Shown: piece after piece, positions 59,872 through 64,000 of the stretch
Layout: each line of letters begins with the position of its first letter
Numbering within the stretch: position 1 is the stretch's first letter
Origin: Purshia tridentata
Taxonomy: Eukaryota; Streptophyta; Magnoliopsida; Rosales; Rosaceae
Assembly: GCA_003254885.1 (NCBI GenBank)
Contig: QANT01003140.1
Coordinates: 62,001 to 126,000 of the forward strand
Direction: 5' to 3'
DNA length: 64,000 bases
The notes under the pieces: model-generated
Told to the model about the DNA's origin: nothing
The model's database searches: none
Seen by the model: the letters and a program-made list of their open reading frames with translations, nothing else
Program-made: the position numbers and the translations under genes

Positions 59872-61899
59872 ATACTCTTTGGGAGTCTAGTGTTGGATGG
59901 AGTAGCTAGTCTTTTTAGCTTTAGTGCTAATTGTGAAGAAAGCTAGTAAAATTTGCTTGATGCTCTGGGAGAAAGGAAAACATATTTATAGCCAAATAGT
60001 ATTTACCAATCAATACCTTGAAATAGTCATACATCATTAAACAATCTGCACAAGGCTTGATGGGGCCTGGTACAGCTAAGCAAGGACCAAGTTCAATAGT
60101 AATTTTGCATTAAAAAATAATTTCCAATATTATATATATATTATTCATATTTATCTTAAAACAGAACCAAATGCACGTACAAAAGAACAGTTGCAAAGAT
60201 GGGTCTGACTTTAACATTCTCAAAAACTATTGGAACCAAAAAATAATACATCTGTCAATTGGATTTTTGTTCCCTCAAGTGCTCCTTCAATAAAAAATAT
60301 ATATATTTGGTGAGGCCCCAAAATTGCCATCACAATTCACAGCACAGATTAGTAATTAAAAATTTTGGAAAATAAATAGAATTTGTTTTATTTAAAGAGT
60401 TTTAGCCATTTTTTAGAAATTTAGAAATGTAACCCATAAGTAGTACTTGAGCTTTTACTAAGAAGTGTTTGAACAACTCTTGAGTAGCTAGTGCTCAAGA
60501 GGGCTTTGAACATTTCTCAGCGGAATCTCAAACACAATAGGATTGATTAATTGAAACTAAATTCTCACCAAAAAAAAAAAAGGTTCAGTTTTCAAATTTT
60601 CTCTTAATAATTCCATGCCATTTTTCACACTTCATAGGTAAACTATCACATCACAGGCTCTTAAGAGTATATAAATAAAGAAGCCACATCCACTTTTCTT
60701 CAGGTTATTGGCTCAGAGGTATACTTAATGATATAGTGGCGGTTCTACTATAGCTTCTGCAATTTTTTTAATATACCAGCTAGGGTTACCTGCCTGTTGT
60801 TTATATATAGGTCCCTTTTTTTTATTTTTCAATTATCTATTTCACGAGAATAAGTCAGCTATAATGCCTCTCTTGGCTGCTGGTCTAAGATTCTGTCATA
60901 TGATTGAACCAATTGACCACTCATTGGACAATTGCATGCATAAAATACTTAATTAATTAGAATAGTTAAGACTAAAATTTTGCTTAACACTATTAACTAT
61001 TAACTATATGATGGCTTGATAATGACCATACCTAACTCATAATGGGTCCTGTTCCATATATTAACTATGGCTAAACTAAGGCTAGGGGTGAAGCTGCTGG
61101 GTTGTGAGGTGGATGGGGTTCTTGGATTTTTCTTTTTCTAATTTTCTTATTTTTTTGGTTTTATTTATTTATTTTACTCAAGGGTAAAATAAGAATTTTT
61201 AGGGAAGAAAAAAAGAATTGAATAAGGAGTATAACAATGGAGGTTGGTATGAATAGTATTACAGTATTACTCCAATTTTTATTGTGGCTTCAAAATCGCA
61301 TATGCTACTGACTTTATTGGTGTATATATATATAGACCTTAAACAAAAATAATATATAATAGAGGAAGCATTGAAGAATTGCATAAAAGTCAACTTATTC
61401 ATAAAAATGTCAAAGAACAATGGAGGTCAACTATTTTTTATATGGCAAAGAGCAAACTTAAGAGCATAAAATCAACTAATTTAACAATACTAGCCCAAAA
61501 AAGTTAATTTAATAATGAGTCCCATACAAAGAATAGTAAAAAGAGCAAAACGATAGAGTCAACTAATTCAATAATAGCATTCCCCATACAAAAATAATTA
61601 AAACAAAGTTGAAAACAGTATGGTCAACCAACTAAAAAATCAATTAGCTGAAAACTTAGAATTGTATATGGCACAAAAAAAAAAAAAAATAAAACTCAAG
61701 GTCAACCNAAAAACTTAAAACTCAAGGTCAACCAATTTAATAATGAATAATATAGCCCATACAAAAAGATATTCAGAATAAAACAGTCAAGCACTTTATA
61801 GTCGACTTCTTTATAAAAGTCGAGAAGCATTGCTTGGCTCCTAAGTCCTATCCAAGAATGGCAAAAGAAGAAAGTGAAAAGGGATAAAAGTTAAATTTT
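59872..61899. other. upstream region of RSL copy 2
   Basis: No gene seen. Sequence around 61430-61760 repeats words such as AGTCAACTAATT-CAATAATAG and CTCAAGGTCAACC and contains an n at 61708, suggesting a locally duplicated, partly unresolved repeat. Confidence 0.4.
59983..59993 (-). promoter_or_regulatory. TATA box of RSL copy 2
   Basis: Reads GCTATAAATATG on the minus strand, about 115 bp upstream of the start codon, similar in sequence and position to the copy 1 box. Confidence 0.55.
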
Positions 61900-62272
61900 T
61901 TTTTTTTTGGGTGAATAAAGTCAGTTTATTTTACTACAACACAATAATAATGATTTTTTAACAGCTAATCAAACCCTTGTATATAACATTATTACAAATA
62001 TATTATATGATCAGTAGTACTAGAGGTAGATTTTGAGAGTGATTTCTCACATTAGAGAATAAGTAGAATCTTGATTAGCATTATAATCTTGATATCTCAC
62101 ATTAATTGTTTTTGAGTTGGAGATGTTATGATATTAGACCTCACATAATACAAATATTATAACCAACGACCACACGTACATCATCTAAATTTTGTAAGAA
62201 TAAAATTTAATATGATTTAGAAATTTGAGATTTAAGACTTTTTATTAAGAATATATAGATCACAATTACAAT

Positions 62273-62503
62273 AAGCGTAATCATAAAGTTATAGTGGTGT
62301 TACAATTACATGTACTCAAGACTCGGTTACAATTTAGCTGCGATCTAATGTCACAAAAAATATGTAAAAACTTCAATAAGAAAAGTACACGTCATACATA
62401 AAAAGCGTAATCATAAAGTTATAGTGGTGTTACAATTTAGCTGCGATCTAATGTCACAAAAAATATGTTAAAACTTCAATAAGAAAAGTACACGTCATAC
62501 ATA
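62273..62503. repeat. tandem duplication, 130-bp and 101-bp units
   Basis: Unit 1 (62273-62402) and unit 2 (62403-62503) share AAGCGTAATCATAAAG through ACACGTCATACATAA with near identity. Unit 2 lacks about 28 bp around ACATGTACTCAAGACTC. Confidence 0.9.
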
Positions 62504-63533
62504 ATGCAAGTAGGTGTTCTTCGTCTTTAATCAATGAGTATATGTATAGTCTTGATTTTATATTATTTTCCAAACTTGAACTTAGAATCTTAAAATCTTT
62601 TTTGTCCATAATATGACGTGTTATCTTAATTTCTAAATATACACAGTGTCGGGCCGCCCAATAATAATAAAAAACAGTGCTAGCTACTAGCTAGCTAATT
62701 ACCAGATTCTCAAGCCAACAACAATATCGGATTTTAATTCTTATATTTATATATATATATATATATTTGTATGATATGCTAAGCTTTTATTCTTGAATAT
62801 GTGTGTGTACATTCTCCCACTGTCTCACAGTTCATTAATTTAATTAGTAGTACTACACCTACAGCAAGATGTGTTTGTGTATGTTGGGGCAAATTGGGTC
62901 GGCAGAATTAGTAGTATAATTAATTAATTCTGATTAAAAGAAAACAATAAATTAAGGAAGTTTCCTTTGGAGAAGTTGATGAATTTCTACGCGTAAAGAT
63001 TGCCTGAATCATGCATGCATGTTTTTCACTCGATCACTTCATCTTAATTCATTGTCGATCTGTTTATTCTTTGTTTTCTTGGTTAATTACCATTAATGTT
63101 GTCTGTTTAGGCTAGCTATAATATTTATGTCCATTAAACTGGGTTTACAAACTTTCCATTTATGACATTTTTTGATGACATTATCATATATATGATGGTA
63201 TACAAACACTCGATCACATAGTTGAAACGCTCAAGCATGCATGGTATTCACTAAATAACGATGTGAAAAATGGGTTAAAAACTTTTGATTTGAATATATG
63301 ACAATCATAAATGAGGACATTTTTTTAAAGCGATATGATGCCATTATATATGCATAGAATGAAACCCACTATCTGGAATTAGAAAGACCATTTGCTGCAA
63401 ATGATTTGCATATTGCAAGTTGCAAGTGCCAAGATCCAATCTTGGATTTGGGAAGAACTATATATTTATTTAATGTCAATTATAGAAACCCTGGAGACGA
63501 TATATATTCCTCCTCCTTTTTTTTTGGGGTACA

Positions 63534-63552
63534 GGATATATATATATATATN

Positions 63553-63589
<37 letters not shown>
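63534..63589. repeat. TA microsatellite with unresolved base
   Basis: An (AT)n run of about 56 bp with an n at 63552, flanked on both sides by ATTCCTCCT words, so a short direct repeat frames it. Length is unlikely to be exact. Confidence 0.9.
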
Positions 63590-63590
<1 letters not shown>

Positions 63591-64000
63591 CTCCTTTGAG
63601 CATTTGACTTCTTAATCAAGATTTTAGGGTTTTATTTATATGGATTAGATTACTAAATAAGGTTTAGATTACTATCACTATATATCTTATAATTATATAT
63701 TTAGCAGAAATTAAAGATGCCATGGTAGGAACAGCCCTGCTTAATTTAATTATAATGATTAATGATTGTCACACGGTTTGCCACATTAATTAAGAACAAC
63801 TTGGTTATAATTGACAACCCCTTAATTATTTTTCAGGTTCCAATCACGATGAATGCATTATCTATAATTCTAGTGGCTTCTCTCTGGTGTGAAAACAAAG
63901 TGCAGGCTGGATGCAGAAAAAACACCACCGCCATAGAATTTTACTAACACTATAAAATCATGTGGATGTGGGTGCTTTTTTTTCACCCAGTCCGCACTTT

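Larger units (their letters stand above)
61900..64000. other. gene-free right edge
   Basis: AT-rich and without a recognisable gene. Short frames at 63392-63615 run through the TA microsatellite and are artefacts. The frame 63762-63947 has no family features. Confidence 0.4.

Noticed and set aside
63392-63615. Frames rich in Ile-Tyr repeats
   Set aside because: They are translations of the TA microsatellite and include an unresolved base.
1-64000. CRISPR arrays, operons, tRNA and rRNA genes
   Set aside because: No regularly spaced palindromic repeats, no compact prokaryotic gene clusters and no recognisable tRNA or rRNA sequence were found by eye. A tRNAscan-SE run would settle the tRNA question.

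Overview
The window is nuclear DNA from a flowering plant, very probably a woody eudicot. Rosaceae (Prunus-like) is my best guess from protein resemblance, but the sequence alone does not prove it. The evidence is AT-rich intergenic DNA, genes with many short introns and GT-AG borders, plant-only families (vacuolar sorting receptor, EPF-like peptide, RSL root-hair bHLHs, DUF936) and many small DNA transposons. Three isolated n's lie in or beside homopolymers or simple repeats (about 24032, 44765, 63552) and one more lies at 61708, so this is a draft-style assembly.

Layout. 1-4390 has no gene but holds a tandem repeat and a 1.6-kb Mutator-type element with a perfect 9-bp target duplication. 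4534-8619 (+) is DNA polymerase kappa. 9351-10446 (+) is an uncharacterised GNAT-like protein, behind a 142-bp tandem duplication that carries a G-box in each unit. 13122-11117 (-) is a VDAC porin, whose 5' flank is partly duplicated 1.15 kb further out. 16000-18599 (+) is a Btz/CASC3-like arginine-rich protein. 20784-24081 (+) is an IFRD-family protein. 25806-25357 (-) is an EPF-like secreted peptide. 28831-26657 (-) is an RlmN-type radical SAM methyltransferase. 30638-30348 (-) is a small plant protein of unknown function. 35666-32330 (-) is a GH3 beta-xylosidase. A fold-back element (about 36.5 kb) and a hAT element with a perfect 8-bp duplication (about 38.3 kb) follow. 39469-42346 (+) is a DUF936 protein. 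42788-43821 is a solo LTR with a 5-bp duplication. 44886-49955 (+) is a vacuolar sorting receptor. 53986-52041 and 59871-58407 (both -) are tandem RSL-type bHLH genes. 60-64 kb has no recognisable gene.

The genes do not form one pathway. Several act at the cell surface or in the secretory route (EPF-like peptide, beta-xylosidase, VSR). The two RSL genes probably drive tip growth of root hairs. POLK, the Btz-like protein and the RlmN-type enzyme work on nucleic acids.

The main structural discovery is a two-gene block present twice with opposite losses. A decayed RlmN copy (about 19.14-20.40 kb) sits beside the intact IFRD gene, and a decayed IFRD fragment (about 31.80-32.10 kb) lies beyond the intact RlmN gene. 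Order and orientation match, so the block [RlmN(-)/IFRD(+)] was duplicated in tandem and each copy kept a different gene. I found no CRISPR, operon or bacterial-style system, and no clear tRNA or rRNA gene.
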